Both the position numbers and the translations under genes were made by a program. A stretch of DNA of 64,000 bases from Aristolochia californica (lineage: Eukaryota > Streptophyta > Magnoliopsida > Piperales > Aristolochiaceae). Numbering within the stretch: position 1 is the stretch's first letter; every line of letters begins with the position of its first letter. The DNA lies in assembly GCA_029961685.1 (NCBI GenBank), contig JARWKL010000008.1, forward strand, positions 1,056,501 through 1,120,500, written 5' to 3'. Below are positions 26,326 to 38,769 of this stretch, one piece after another. Below the pieces are notes generated by a model. The model saw only the letters and a list, made by a program, of their open reading frames with translations. It was not told the origin of the DNA and made no database searches.

Positions 26326-27020
26326 TCTTCACACCTCTCAAAATAGGTTTTTACAACAAACTTGTCTCAGTAATCAAAAGCTCTGCAAAATCTTTCGATC
26401 GAAGAACTAAGAACTGGACAACGGATAAAAGATGTCTTCTCCGCCTTTGAACAACAGAAACCTTTTTTTCTGGGTATCTCCCCTACAGAACGAGAACCAC
26501 AAACACAAATCAAAAACTCCTCTCAAGCACTATCCCAGTCGACGAACTCCGTGACATATCCCGTGTCTGTCCCTCTCGTATGACTTGTCGCCGTTTAAAG
26601 CAACGATGAAAGAGAAGAAACAGCCACAGCAGCAGCGGAAGAAGAAGAAGAAGAAGAAGAAGAAGAAAAACAGGCGCAGGACCACGAAATAGCAAAGGAA
26701 ACAACAACCCCTCTCTCCCCTCTATGTTCCTCCCTCCCGCCTGCAAAAGAAATTCCCATCACGAGCTTCTGATTTTCTCGAAATAATTACAGATAGCTTT
26801 GACCCAAGAATGCCAACGTCGTCATGATCACAAAAAGCCCATGACAGAACAATAAAAAAATTCGCACCCAGTACAAGAAAACAGCCGTGTAGAACCTCTC
26901 TCTCTGGTCATGGAGGCCTCTTAATCCTCTGCGTTAATTAATGATTAAGTCGACTCTGAATCAGTCAAATCTCTAAACTCATTCTCTCTCTATCTCTCTC
27001 TCTCTCTCTCTCTTTTTCCT
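26326..27020 (-). promoter_or_regulatory. GARP gene leader and promoter with simple repeats
   Basis: Upstream of the GARP ATG. A purine run of about ten GAA/AAG triplets stands at 26638-26668 (a TTC run on the coding strand), and a (CT)n stretch at about 26978-27014. GA/CT-rich tracts are common in plant leaders and core promoters. No TATA box was assigned and no gene is seen. Confidence 0.4.
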
Positions 27021-28679
27021 TTTCTGTCACGGGAAGTCAACCATGTAGATCACCAAAACCCTAGAAAATCTTCAGCCGAAGGAACCCTAGGACTCGGGCC
27101 GGGTCTCTGCTGCTGCCCGATCTCCCCATTCTGATTTCTTCCTCGTTTTCCATTTTTGTCCATCTCTATCAGGCGGTGCCGACTTTTGAAAAAAGCCGTG
27201 CAAGTCCAATTTCATTTTCTACCCCCCATCTCTTCCGATAATACATTTAATTTTGCAGGAAAATACAATAAATTTAACTTGTTACGGTCCCTAATCTTAC
27301 ACAAGGATTCGTTGGGAGGATTTGGAATTTGCCACGGGTTATTACTATAGGGATAATAGGAAGATATGGAGAAGACGAAGATCAATGGAGGATCAGAGAA
27401 TACGTGGGTTTTTTCAGAAATATCCCTTAAATAGGATTTACCCCGTGTATACCATAAAAATTTTAGTACATACTTTATAATAATATGCATTGTATCGATT
27501 GAGACCCCTAAAATTTTGATATTGTATCTTGATGTATTTCACGTATTTGTATTATGTAGGGCAAGTATAATTTAAAATATGTAATAAATTATATATTAAA
27601 ATAATTTAAAAGGTAAGTTCCAATTTGGGGCAACCCCACTTTGATCAAAATTTATTTAATGAAAAAAATAAAAAAATAAATAGATTTTTTAAAAATATTT
27701 CCCCTATTTTTTTAAAATTGCACTAGGGACATTGAGTCCTACAAATGTGAATGGGGCCAAAGTGAACCACAAATGTCGGTTCATCAATGTTTGTCACTCA
27801 ATGAAAATGAGCATTTATTTTTAGTTAGAAAACTAGATCACAAGATGAGTCCCATTTGAATACTTCATAAAAGATTTCATTTACACCCAAATTTGATTAA
27901 AATTTAAAAGACTAGAGAGAGAGAGAGAGAGAGACATTTGACCCATTTAAAAGTTTGAAGGGAGGGGGATCCCTCTATGGCTCCATTCGTCAATGAAGAA
28001 TTAATGGGATTTACTTCTCCACATAACTCATCTTGGAGTCTCAGTTGACTCTTGTCTTTTACTATAGTGCCCATGACTCCATGACCCCATCTACAAATTA
28101 TAGGAATTAAGGGTGGGTATACCCCCTGATACACATTAATACGAAGTTGATACACCCGCTTTTTCTCTACATTTGGTGTAATTTGTGGGAGTGGTGAAGG
28201 ATAAAACAGGAAAAGAGAAGAATGTCACGGACAAGGAAGGGAGGGTCTGACCTGAAACGCAAAGGCAACAATTTTTTTAATTTTTTTTGGAATAATTGAA
28301 ATTGAAAGGAGTAAATAGCAATAAAGAAAAATAGGACGAAATTGCCTAATGTTTGTACTATTTTTTTTCTGACACGGCGGGTCGGATCGAACCGGGGCGA
28401 GTCACATTGGGTTGATCATGTGTGCAGCTTAATATATTATTTCATGAACATGGCGTGGGCACGTCACGGGAACGTGGTCGATGTCCATCGAACATTCCTT
28501 TTATTTCGATACCGTGGGATGGCAAATTCGATGCCATTGCCAGCCATGTCATGTCACATGGAACATTCTTTTACTAGACCACGTTTGTTATGTGCATGGA
28601 ATTTAATAAAACCTAAGGTAAATATTTTAAATATTATTATAAATATCTTATTTTATTATCTAAAAAAATAGAAGGTAAG
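27021..28679. other. Intergenic AT-rich region
   Basis: No coding frame with recognisable content. It holds an A/T-rich core near 27540-27720 and a (GA)n stretch near 27914-27934. A GGTTCGATCC string on the minus strand near 28386 resembles a tRNA B-box but lacks the rest of a tRNA. Confidence 0.5.
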
Positions 28680-29560
28680 TAAGGTGGGCCCGAGAAGGGG
28701 AATGCCACACGCACGGCGCACGGAAGCAAGTAGCAACTGTGACCGTAGGAAGGCGGAGAGAAGAGGGCGAGGGCAGAAACGTCAAATCAGGTCCTTCTTC
28801 TTGGGATTCACTCCTGGGTTTGGAGAGGAGAGGAGAGTTCGAGACACCCCCTGCTGCGACTGCTACTGGTGCCGCAGCGGCTGGCCTTTCTACTCAGAGT
28901 TTTCTGTCTTTCTTCTTTAGTGCCGTCTCTCAGTATCCCCAAACTTATTCTCTTAAATTCCTTTTGTCTCTCGTCCCATCGCCATCGTTGGAGACGCGGG
29001 TGGCAGAGAGCTGCCGTGATGGAATGATGGGAATTCCTGCAGGCGGAATGATGATCATCAGCAACGCTCACGTCCCTACAAAAACTTTTTTCCGCCATTA
29101 ATGCCCCCCCTTCTCCTGTTTTCATTCCCGGGTTTTGTTTCATCTGCTCCGGCCCCCGGTTACGCTTCTTTTCTTGGAAAGAAGAAATGTAGGATCTAGA
29201 GAGAGAAGGTTGAGGAGTGATCGCCTAGACTGGACCGTGGCTTCGAGGACGCCGGGTTTTTTGGCGTGTGCAGAGAGACGGGCTGCATGGGGAACCGGGG
29301 TGTGATGGGGATTGCATTGGCTGAAGTCGTTCGCTCGTTGCTCCTTCCTAATCCTTGCTTGCTCAAATCCATTTTCAGTTGTTCAGTTCCTTTTTTACGA
29401 TGGGTACGAATTAAGTTATCAGCTGTACAGGGACCTTTCAGGGACAGTCTGATGGGGTGGAGCAGGATGGACTATGCATGGATTCTGCACAGTACCCAGA
29501 TAGAGAAGATAAATCGGAGAGAGGAAACTGGACTGAAGAATTTCATCTCGGTTTTCTAAC
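28680..29560 (+). other. GC-richer unassigned region, possible transcript
   Basis: This stretch is clearly richer in G+C than its surroundings and holds overlapping plus-strand frames (28739-29101, 29266-29559) whose products I do not recognise. The first contains an Ala/Thr-rich run followed by Ser/Phe-rich sequence; the second is Leu/Val-rich and then charged. Splice-like CAG and CTTTAG strings occur between them. It could be the 5' part of a gene I cannot read, a long non-coding RNA, or simply a GC-rich island. Confidence 0.25.
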
Positions 29561-30525
29561 GACGGGTCATTTATCGTTGGGACTTATGACTTCGACTACG
29601 TTCTCGTTCGTCTTCCCATTATTTATTTAATTTCTTCACCTGGTAAGAACGGTCACTCGGTGACCATTTTTCCTGCACATAACCTGTTTAACGATTCGAT
29701 TTCTTTTTTTCTAGAGTCAGCCCCACTGGATTTTTGTACCTCCCTGGGACTAGCACCCCCTAGTAGAGACAGTTGGGCAATAATATTAAATAAATCTTTT
29801 GCTTCTGACCCACCAGCAGTGAAACAGATTCGCGAGGTTTCATTGGGTGCTTCGTCTCTGTAGCCCAAAAAAATCATTATTGACGTTTGAGGTTTGACAG
29901 CACCTCTGTAATTTCAGGTTTGAAGAATATACATCCCATTTTCTCTTTTCTACCTTTCAATTCAATGGAGACGGTCCACACTTTGACATTCTAGTTCTGC
30001 TACGGGACAGTTTTCTCATTGCATTGGTACGTGGTTATTGCCAAGTAATGGTTAAAAAATGAGCCTTTCTTCCTTTCTCATTAAATGAAACGAAAATTCA
30101 CCTTTAAGGCGACGCAGAGTCGACCATGAAACTGCTTTTGTAGTCATTTTTGGCCAAATCGTCTATTTCTTCTTTCAGCAGGAAAGACCAGAGAGTAAAC
30201 ATGCAATTTTTTTCATTTCGCTGGCATATGAGGAAAATCTGAATAACAAATCTTGAGATCTCTAATTTAAAATAAGAAATTCCAGACAATTAAATGGAAA
30301 GTTTTCTGAAACAGAATTGCAGGGAAGGCGCTTGAAGGCCAGTTTCATCAGCAAAATGGGAAGAGCAGAAATAGGAGATATCTGCTCCGCGTCGTAGTTT
30401 TTAATACTGATCAGAGCTCATCAGTGCCATTAGATCATGGCAGCCGGCCAATAAATGACCCTTCAAATGACGTCAAACCCAGATCAACATGCTAAATACA
30501 AATGCATGCAGGTAGTCACCACGAG
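29561..30525. other. Intergenic, nothing recognised
   Basis: No convincing gene. A minus-strand frame at 29653-29877 has ordinary amino-acid composition but no known motif and no support from neighbouring exons. Confidence 0.5.
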
Positions 30526-30646
30526 CTTTCCTTTACTGGGTTTTAATGGTGAGTCTTCTTAACCTTTCCTAGTCAAGAGATCACTTTCCTTTACTGGGTT
30601 TTCATGGTGAGTCTTCTTAACCTTTCCTAGTCAAGAGATCACTTTC
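30526..30646. repeat. 58-bp tandem duplication
   Basis: Two head-to-tail copies of a 58-bp unit beginning CTTTCCTTTACTGGG start at 30526 and 30584 and differ at a single base (A or C after the TTTT). A third copy starts and stops after five bases. The near-identity points to a recent replication-slippage or unequal-exchange event. Confidence 0.93.
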
Positions 30647-33600
30647 TTCTGCAATTAGGATCCAACCCATTAACAGCATGAATCTAACATTTCTTAATCT
30701 GCTACTGTGATTGTCGTCATCTTCTTTCTTTTGAAAACTTAGTGATATTGTCAGGACTCAGAAAACGAGGTGAAGCAAAGAAAAGTTTCTCAAGGAAACA
30801 GTAAGTTTGAAAATATGAAGTACTAAAGGGCGAATGGGACCCATGGTTTATGTTTTGTTTGAAGTCAATAGAGTACTCCACACGTTTGTGAGAGGAGAGT
30901 GCATGGCTGCTGAAGGAGATTGCAGATTAGGTTAGCAATCAAAGATGCCATTGTTTGTAGCTACCCTCGTGAAATCTCCTCTGATTTGACTAGGTGAAAG
31001 GAGGCCTGCATAACCATATTATGCTGCCCATAATTGGAAGAAATAAGGGATTACAGACTGGAATGCATTTGAGATAATCTCATCTTTTTACTTGGTCATT
31101 ACATCTTTCCTAGATATATATATATATAAATTAATTGTGATGAATCTGGGTGAAGATTTATTTGTTCTTATTTGATGTAGAATTTGGTGTTGACAGCAAG
31201 TAGATTGGACATGGATGAAGCTAGCTGACGAAAAGGTGGTGTGCTGGTCCTAAAGAACTGGTTGAACAGATCAAAAAACTTATTTTTGTTGATTCCTGAT
31301 TAGGTAACATTCTCTCACTTTCTAAAAATGAGAGTAACACAGGTGAGATAGATAACCATCAAACCTTCACACCTGAATAAAATGGCATAATTCAAAGTAT
31401 GGCTGTAGTTTAGGTCAGGCTAACTTGAACCTAACTTTACTCGACCAACTTTTGTTTTTATCTAGAGATGCATGAATCAAATTACTTCACAGTGGCTTAA
31501 TGTTGAAATATCAAAAGCGATTGTTCTATCATTGTCATGTAGTTGGGAAATATATACATTTCAAGAGGCCAACCACATCGGACGAGTATTGCTGTACCAG
31601 AGCCCAAGTAAGAATTTTTTTAATATTTTTACAATTTGTCATCTTCTCCATTGTTGCCGCCTCTATGAGTAGGAGCAATTGTTTCAAGCGGTTCTCCTCG
31701 AATGTCCCATTTTATACTGTAACTGAGTGTTCATTCATTAATCACTTGTGATTGGAGGAGAGCTGCTCTAATCTGGTTCTTATTTTATCATTGTTTTACC
31801 TGTAGACTTCAAGAATTCATATACAGTGCTTTTGAACAAGATGAAAAAAAGTTTTTTGAGTCCATAATCCAGCTTCCAAGAAAAGATTTAAGGATCAACT
31901 TGTGGCAGTCCAACTCTGAACAAGAGCATCACTAATTTGAACAAGATGAAAAAAAAGTTGTTCCCAGATTCCATTAGGTCCGTTATGGCTGGTTTGGTAG
32001 ATATTTGGACAGTGGAAATCAAACCATTCTTTTATGATTCATCTTCCAAATCTTGAAAAGATAGTCATTTCCTATGTGTTCACATTTTGCATTAAACTAT
32101 CCCATTTAGTCAAAAGATACTTTGCTCATCATCTGAGTATTATTGGCTTTCACTGGCCACATCCATGCATGTGAGGAGAATGAGACGTTCAGGACAAAAT
32201 AGAGGGTGGACCAGAATGCTTGAAAAGCTTCACTTTTATACAAATTTCCCAAGTTAGGTGAACTCAAAGGTCGTTCCTTTGGTAATGGAGCTGCTTTAAA
32301 TATCCCTAAAATTCTCATTCTCTGGGTGCTACTAGATGTTGTTTCTTTGTGCTTGGGATTCTTATCAGTTTGTATTAAATTAATGCAATCATGCATCGAC
32401 TTCTTCAGGTTGAAAAAGAAAGAGGAGGGGAGCATCAATAATTCCAACTGTTTGTGAAAATGTCAATACGAGAATGACCGTGGGAAACGAAAGGCCATTC
32501 GGTGAGCATCAATAAAATTCCAACTCTTTTATGTACTTCGAATGTATCGATAATTATTGCTTCATCTTGATTCAACTCCCACTCGGTACCAATTGAACTT
32601 GTAGTAGATTTTGAATATTTCGAAGTATGGTTCACATCAACTGAGCCTGCGGTCCCTTTTCCTGCTCAATTTTTTTTTTTAATAGCTTTCCAGTTCTTTT
32701 GCAAGGAGGCCCAGCTAAGATGCATATTGAATATTATCAACTCAATTCTTTGTTTTTCTTTCATTGGCGTGTCGACATTCCGAAGACTTTTAGAGCTTTT
32801 TGGGTACAAGCACGAGGAAATTTCAGGCAGGTAGCCAACCGAAGGAGGATTCTTAAAGCAGGCAAAGGCAGCCTTCTGCGACGTGATTCCGTGTTGGTGT
32901 GAAAGGAGATATCTGAAGATCCTGCCTTTATCCCTTCCGTGCGCATCACAATTCTCACAAACATCAGCACAGTCGACAGAAATCAAACCATCGTAATGAA
33001 AACGAAAAGACTGAGGAGATTTTGCACTTTCCTGGACATTTACTCATATGAGAAAGAGGAAGGCGTGGCCTTTTTCTTGGGCACTCCGTCAAACATCATT
33101 CAGGCAAAATGACTTTCAGGCAGCCTTGCCGTGGTTCGGTTTGGGATAGTCAAGGTCAGTGGCTTTGGCAGAAACGCCAGGCCTCTTTTTGATCACGAGG
33201 GGATTATGCAGTTTTCCCACTGTCGTTTCTCCACAGCCCAAATTCTTGAGGGGAACAGCCAACAGCACAAAACAACAACAAGACCTTTTCAGGACATGGA
33301 AAATACTGCCGTACCAGCAGAGACAGAATCATTGCCAAACACAAATTCTTGTTCAGGATTTTGTCACTTTTTTCTTTTTTCCCAAAGTTCGGCTTAGAAA
33401 AAGGTGCAGTCTAGTCCATTGCCTGATGCTACATGGTTCTGTTATCCTGTTGACAATATACGGCTGCAAGGCTAGAACATATCTTTGCAGTCTTTATGAA
33501 TGTTAAAAAGGTTCGATTATAAGAGGCCTAAATGATACAAAGATATTGCATTTTGAGGTCAAATAATATGACAAGAAATGGAAGTCTTTTCTCACCATAG

Positions 33601-34392
33601 GGTGGGTTCAAATCCATAGGTTCATACTCCAGTAGCTGAAAATTGGATATATCAAAAGCAAAAGAAGATGAGAAAGGAAGAAAGGCACCATAGTCTCCAA
33701 AATGTAGAGTTATTTTGAGAAGAAAACACAATTTAATTGTCCATATGGGATGTTTCAGATAAACATTGGTCCGCCCACAAATGTCACTTCTGGATTCCTT
33801 CCAATCCCTGTTTCAAAAACAAAACGGAGAGCAAACTTAATAGACAGCTTGACAATGAGTTTTGAAACTTGCAACTTTCACAGTTCAATGTCAATAAAAA
33901 GAAAAAAAAGTTCCCCGGCTCTGTCCAGCATACAGCTGAAGTTTGACGTTTCTATCTCTGGTACAGATGATCAATGACAAGTTTGACAAGTTAGTAATCT
34001 AATAGTAATAGTTTTAACACCAGAAGACATCATCACAAGAGGTAGTTTCCCCTCCCCCTCCCCCCCCACCCCCCACAAGCCTCTCTGGCCGCCCAAAGAG
34101 ACCAGGCCACCAGAAAAAAAATTATTTATACTAGAAACATTCAATGCTTGAATTTTTCATGTTTTATGTAGGATTAAAGGAACCGATTTCCACAAGCTGA
34201 ACGTAAGCTACTGCCATGTGAGGAAGGAACATAATATCAAAATATATATCTGAGAGCTCTACTAAAAACTGTTTGAGGTTCAGATATTTCAGTAATTTCA
34301 TGTGTGGTTAGTCCTGTAATATTGTAGCGAAGGTGGCCCAGATTAGTAGTTTAAAGTTGGTGTGGTTGAACTTGTAAAGTCTGGATGCTTAA
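30647..34392. other. Intergenic, nothing recognised
   Basis: About 3.7 kb without a recognisable gene or structured element. Short frames on both strands overlap one another and have no family signature. A long C-rich stretch lies near 34050-34076. Confidence 0.5.
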
Positions 34393-34763
34393 GGGCCTGT
34401 TTAGAACCCACAGAAAAGAAAAGAAAAGGGAAGAAAAATATATTTTCTGTTGTTTGGCAGCAAAGAATCATTGAGAGAAGAAAATAAGAGACAAAATCAC
34501 TTTTTCACTGAGTTGATAAATTTTCTCTTCGCAAAATTATGTAATCTGAAGAAAATAAAAGAAATAGAAACTTGAGAGAAAATTTTAATCATCAAAATTT
34601 TAAAATATTACTATTTCTTTTTCTTTTTCATTTTCCACGTGTATCCAAACAAGAGAAAATATATTTCTCTTCTATTTTCTCTCTCATTTTCCATAGGCAT
34701 CCAAAAAAGATAAAATAAACCTCTTTTCTTTTCTCTCCACTTTCTATGTTCCAAACATAGCCC
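34393..34763. mobile_element. Probable MITE with GGGC termini
   Basis: The left end GGGCCTGTTTAGAAC and right end GTTCCAAACATAGCCC are imperfect inverted repeats. Similarity continues inward for about 40 bp, where GAAAAGAAAAG on one side mirrors CTTTTCTTTTC on the other. The 371-bp body is A/G- then T/C-rich and non-coding. Many plant MITEs start GGGCCTGTTT. No clean target duplication is visible, so the superfamily (PIF/Harbinger or hAT) is undecided. Confidence 0.5.
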
Positions 34764-35406
34764 AAGTCTTTGTACTCTTTGCTATACGAGTCCTCTTATG
34801 AGGAGCATTTTTGTCAAGTTGTAAAATTACTTAAATGAAATTAATAAAAGAGGATTGGGTCAACTTTTCTCCCCCATTGAGTTGGCTGCATCTCGCAGAC
34901 CCATTTGCTCTTCTCTTCTTCTTATGTCTTCACCTTCCTCTTCAATCCCTCTTCCATCTATCTACTTTACAAAAACCAAATTTACAAACTTATATTTCTG
35001 TTAAAAAATGGTGAAATAACATCTTATAACAGAGAAAACACAAAAAAGTTATATCCTCAACTGCTACATTGGATGGTCCAATAGGAACAGCCTGAGATGA
35101 AGTCAACAGAACCCATATACTGTTATAAGAGATGTGTTGTCAATGTAAAAGATGGAGCAAAGTGACACTCATAATACTCACTTCTCCTTCAGCACAAAAC
35201 AAACATAAGAATTTATTGGAGCAGCATAAGGCATGCAAGAATGTGCAGAAATCTCATTGAAAAGTTATGGAAGCAGAGAGCATATAGATACTATGGTTTA
35301 ATACGTCTTCCATCATAAGCACCTAGCTGTTAAAGGTGGATAGAACTGCACCACTAATCCCACTACCAATATCCGTTGCAAAATAGGTATCAGAGAGTTG
35401 CTTGAG
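34764..35406. other. Intergenic, nothing recognised
   Basis: AT-rich spacer between the MITE and the SINE, with no coding frame or structured element recognised. Confidence 0.5.
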
Positions 35407-35423
35407 AAGAGAGTGTATAGCAG

Positions 35424-35531
35424 ACCTATGGCCGTTTGGTCTGGTGGTATTCTGTTTACATTAGATGTGTAGGTCGCGACTTCGAATCGCGCCACGCCCC
35501 TCTCAAAAAAATCAAAAAAAGAAAAGAAAAA
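35424..35531 (+). mobile_element. Short tRNA-derived SINE or tRNA retropseudogene
   Basis: The body has an A-box-like TTGGTCTGGTGGTA near 35434-35447 and a B-box-like GACTTCGAATCG some 40 bases on, spaced as in a tRNA. The second is enclosed by a CGCG...CGCG stem. An impure A-rich tail follows from about 35504. It is flanked by a 17-bp direct repeat with one mismatch, AAGAGAGTGTATAGCAG at 35407-35423 and AAGAGAGTGTTTAGCAG at 35532-35548, the mark of LINE-type target-primed insertion. At about 108 bp it is very short, little more than a tRNA plus tail. The parental tRNA was not identified. Confidence 0.82.
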
Positions 35532-35548
35532 AAGAGAGTGTTTAGCAG

Positions 35549-36986
35549 CAAATGCATAATAGGCCAGAAGAAAGCAAGTTCAGGGAGTAACTGAATTCTT
35601 ACAGGAGCCATAGTCTCTTGTTTAGGTGAAGGCCTTTATGCCATTTAAATACAGTAATCCGGACCTTGTTAGAGACCCTATCTAATATACTCATTTAATA
35701 TACCACATTCTCCTACACTAGTCCAAGTGGTTTCATATTTAGCTGTAGAGGTCAGTTACGAGCCTAAAGGGTCCAATCTATGGTATCAGCATCACATTGG
35801 GTGAACCTTAATATGGGATAGGTTTTAATCACCAAACTCTCCATATTCTATAGCTATGGATCTATTAGCATATTGGCTAGGTACTTATTTGGCTTCAAAT
35901 ATATCAAGCATATTATCAGAATCTCAGGGTGAGTGATTTATTGAAAAAACTATATATGGTTCAAATCTCAAGGTGACGTATGGAAAGTGCTATTGGGTTA
36001 TAGAGTGAGAGCTGTCACAACAGAGAAAAGAGATGCCTTCTAGTGTGAAAGCCTGGGAGTAGGCCTCAACAAACATTGTCACATATCCATGGTGGGCTCT
36101 TGGATTAGTATTAGTGAAAGCTTGTGGAGCACAGTTTGAAGTATTAGTCTTGGATTAGTTGAACAAGTATATAGAATAGATGTAAAGGTCTAGCTTTCCA
36201 TATTTTATCGGCACCAGAGTTTTCATTCCATTTACTAGGTATTTAACAAGCTTACATCACATTCATGTATCTTAAGAACCACTAAATTCTGAAGACCAGA
36301 TTCCAACTATTAACCAATAATTTACAAAACCCAGCATGGATTGGAGTTCATCACCATGGTTACAACAAATTTGTCACCTTGGACATCCCATACATTTTCT
36401 CACTCATAGATCCACAAAGGCACTAATTATTAAAATGTTTTACAACAATCCCCACTTGTATTAGTATCTCCCAGGATAAATAAAATAATGTTGCTTTAAG
36501 TATTCATAGAAGCACCTTCCTAATACCCTTTAGCTCAACAACAAAGGTGGAGTTTTTAAGGGCCAAATTCCACCAAAAAGAGACTCTTTCCTCCTCATAT
36601 GCTCATTTTTCAATCAATGAGAAGGATGTAGCTCAAAATGTAATGGGTACGTGGTTGAAAGAGCGTGGTGTCACTATAATATGCAATAGAAAGATGACAA
36701 GAAAATCTAAAGAAAAGACAGTTGATAGGGTAGTCTTTGCTTCATGAAATGAAAGGTTGCCTTTGAAAAAGTAAAATCTTCAGAAGAGGAGCACAGCGTA
36801 CTGCAAATGAAGAAAGACAAAAATATTTATGAATGTCCTACTAGATTCTAGTGTTAAATATGATTTGCATACACTTATCATAATAACTCACGAAGTCTCC
36901 TTGGGAGTTGTGGATGGAACCTTTATCTTAATGTTCACATGGGGAGAAGCAAACTGGAGGGGGGTGGGAAGAGAGGCGTAACTACG
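35549..36986. other. Intergenic, nothing recognised
   Basis: About 1.4 kb of AT-rich sequence. A TATGGTATCAGCATCAC string near 35780 resembles a retroelement primer-binding site, but no LTR pair was found around it. Confidence 0.45.
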
Positions 36987-36991
36987 GGTTG

Positions 36992-37316
36992 CATTAGAAG
37001 TTGGATTCAAGGCTCATCCCAAAATAACTAGCCAAGTTACAAACCCTCTTTCCCAACCAATAAACCAAAAAAAAATTTCAGAACAATTCTTTCCAACACT
37101 CCCCATCAGATGTGAGCCTTTTTCTTTGGCTCTTAAAACTACACTTGAACAATCTGGGGTAGAAGCCCATCTTTGAACACCTATTCTGATACTATGTTAG
37201 AAGTTGGGTCTAAAGCTCATCCCAAAATGATTAGCCAAGTTAGGAACTCTCTTTCCCAACTAATAAACTCAAGATTTTTTTACTCATTTTTCCACGTAGA
37301 ACAATTCTTTCTAACA
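36992..37316 (-). mobile_element. Second, decayed TRIM of the same family
   Basis: Same plan and orientation as the element at 5811-6132: LTRs at about 36992-37098 and 37195-37316 around a non-coding centre. The primer-binding site has decayed to TAGTATCAGAATAGG. The outer LTR has lost its terminal TG (CATTAGAAG in place of TGTTAGAAG) and several bases. Possible 5-bp target copies GGTTG (36987-36991) and AGTTG (37317-37321) differ at one position. The two LTRs differ from each other much more than those of the BTAF1 copy, so this insertion is older. Confidence 0.82.
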
Positions 37317-37764
37317 AGTTGTTTCCATGTGTGTGTCATCACATTAATATTCAAAAATATCTTTTTGGTTTACTCAACTCCTTTCCACCTTTGTCACTCC
37401 CATAAGTAGAACGGAGGTGCCCTTTTCCAATGACTAAAGTTCTCATCAACAACTTCTTGTATCCCTTCTTATAGAACAGGATCTAGAAGTAGGCGTCAGT
37501 TAGGTCTCAGGGGAGAAATCTGGTCGGACCATCTTCTTGATTATACCTCTCACATTGCAAATAACACTACTGATCCCTAGGCTGGGAGCACTGCCCCTTG
37601 ACTAAACCTTGTCATGTATCCAACTTCTTAGCTTTTCAGTTTCTTTCAACCTTGGAAATTTCATCTATACTGCTCTTCTCAATGAAATGTTGTTTTCATA
37701 GCATTCAAAAAAAAAAAAAAAAGGTAGGTGTATCAAAAAGAAGTTCAAAGTAGCACCAGTTGAA
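37317..37764. other. Intergenic, nothing recognised
   Basis: AT-rich spacer with a poly(A) run near 37708-37723. No gene recognised. Confidence 0.45.
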
Positions 37765-38017
37765 GAGACAAATAAGAGGATCATCTCAGATGGTTGAAAC
37801 ATGTTTGACTAAACCATATCATTGCACCTTCAAGTAGGGATTTCTACAAGATAGTGGACAGACCAATAAGACAGAGACAAAAACAGAAAATCACATGGAT
37901 GAAAATAATGGAAAAAATGAAGTAGGGTAACCAGGCAATAGGTAAGCAAAAGATAGATTAGAATGGAGGGGACAGATTCTGGCAGTTGCCTCCAACAAAA
38001 CTAAGGCAAGGCTATAG
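37765..38017 (+). mobile_element. Degraded 3' end of a LINE ORF2 (tentative)
   Basis: Fragments resemble the C-terminal tail of plant non-LTR reverse transcriptases: RWLKHV near 37785, a basic run RPIRQRQKQKITWMK near 37860-37905, and KDRLEWRGQILAVASNKTKA up to a stop at 38015. These match the family pattern of a GHV motif, basic RGRP-like linker and DRxEWR terminus. Frameshifts separate the pieces and no upstream reverse-transcriptase core is seen. Confidence 0.45.
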
Positions 38018-38769
38018 TGATAACAACAATCACAAGAATGGCTGTCAAATAGTTAGAGCAAAACGACTGATAGCGAAGAAGTAACATTTACCAAAAGAAA
38101 TGAAGGTACATATATGAAAATATCATGATTAATGGTAGTAAACACGGAAACACAAAATTAGAATTGAATGGGCTAGAGAACACTTTGTAACAGTATAAAC
38201 CAACATGAACAAAGAGAAGGTGGTCAGAGTTTGTTTCAGCATGTTTAAAAGCAGTGCCAAATAGCAAATTCTAGTTACTATTAGTTGCAGGACCATCAAG
38301 ACATAGTGGACAGCTGAAATGGCATATAGTGAAATGATGAAGAAAGACTTGAAACACAATCAGGAAAATGTCGTAACCTAAGGACAGAACCACTTGGAGG
38401 AGAAAGATTTCATCGAACCAGCCACAACAAAGGTGAGATTGGGCCATGATAACAATGATGAAGCAGGGAAATATTTACAGATAATGAGAAAAAGTATATG
38501 AAATGAGCTTTCAATAAAAGAGAGCATGTATATGACATCTGATACTCATCACGCACTGGTCCAAAAGCTTTTCAATCGGGATTCCTCTATTGAAGAAACC
38601 AACAGATATGATGAGTACAACAGATATCCTCCTTTTTTTTCTTTGAGAAGGGAGAGTTTCATTTTAAACAGCAAACAAGGAGAATACCAGTGCAAAGCAA
38701 TGACTGCAATACAGCAAACAAAGAGTCACATTGGTCAAGAGCCCAGGCATCTAGCAATGAAAAGTTATT
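38018..38769. other. Intergenic, nothing recognised
   Basis: No gene or element recognised. Overlapping short frames on both strands carry no motif. Confidence 0.45.

Noticed and set aside
28370..28400. GGTTCGATCC on the minus strand
   Set aside because: No cloverleaf or A-box around it.
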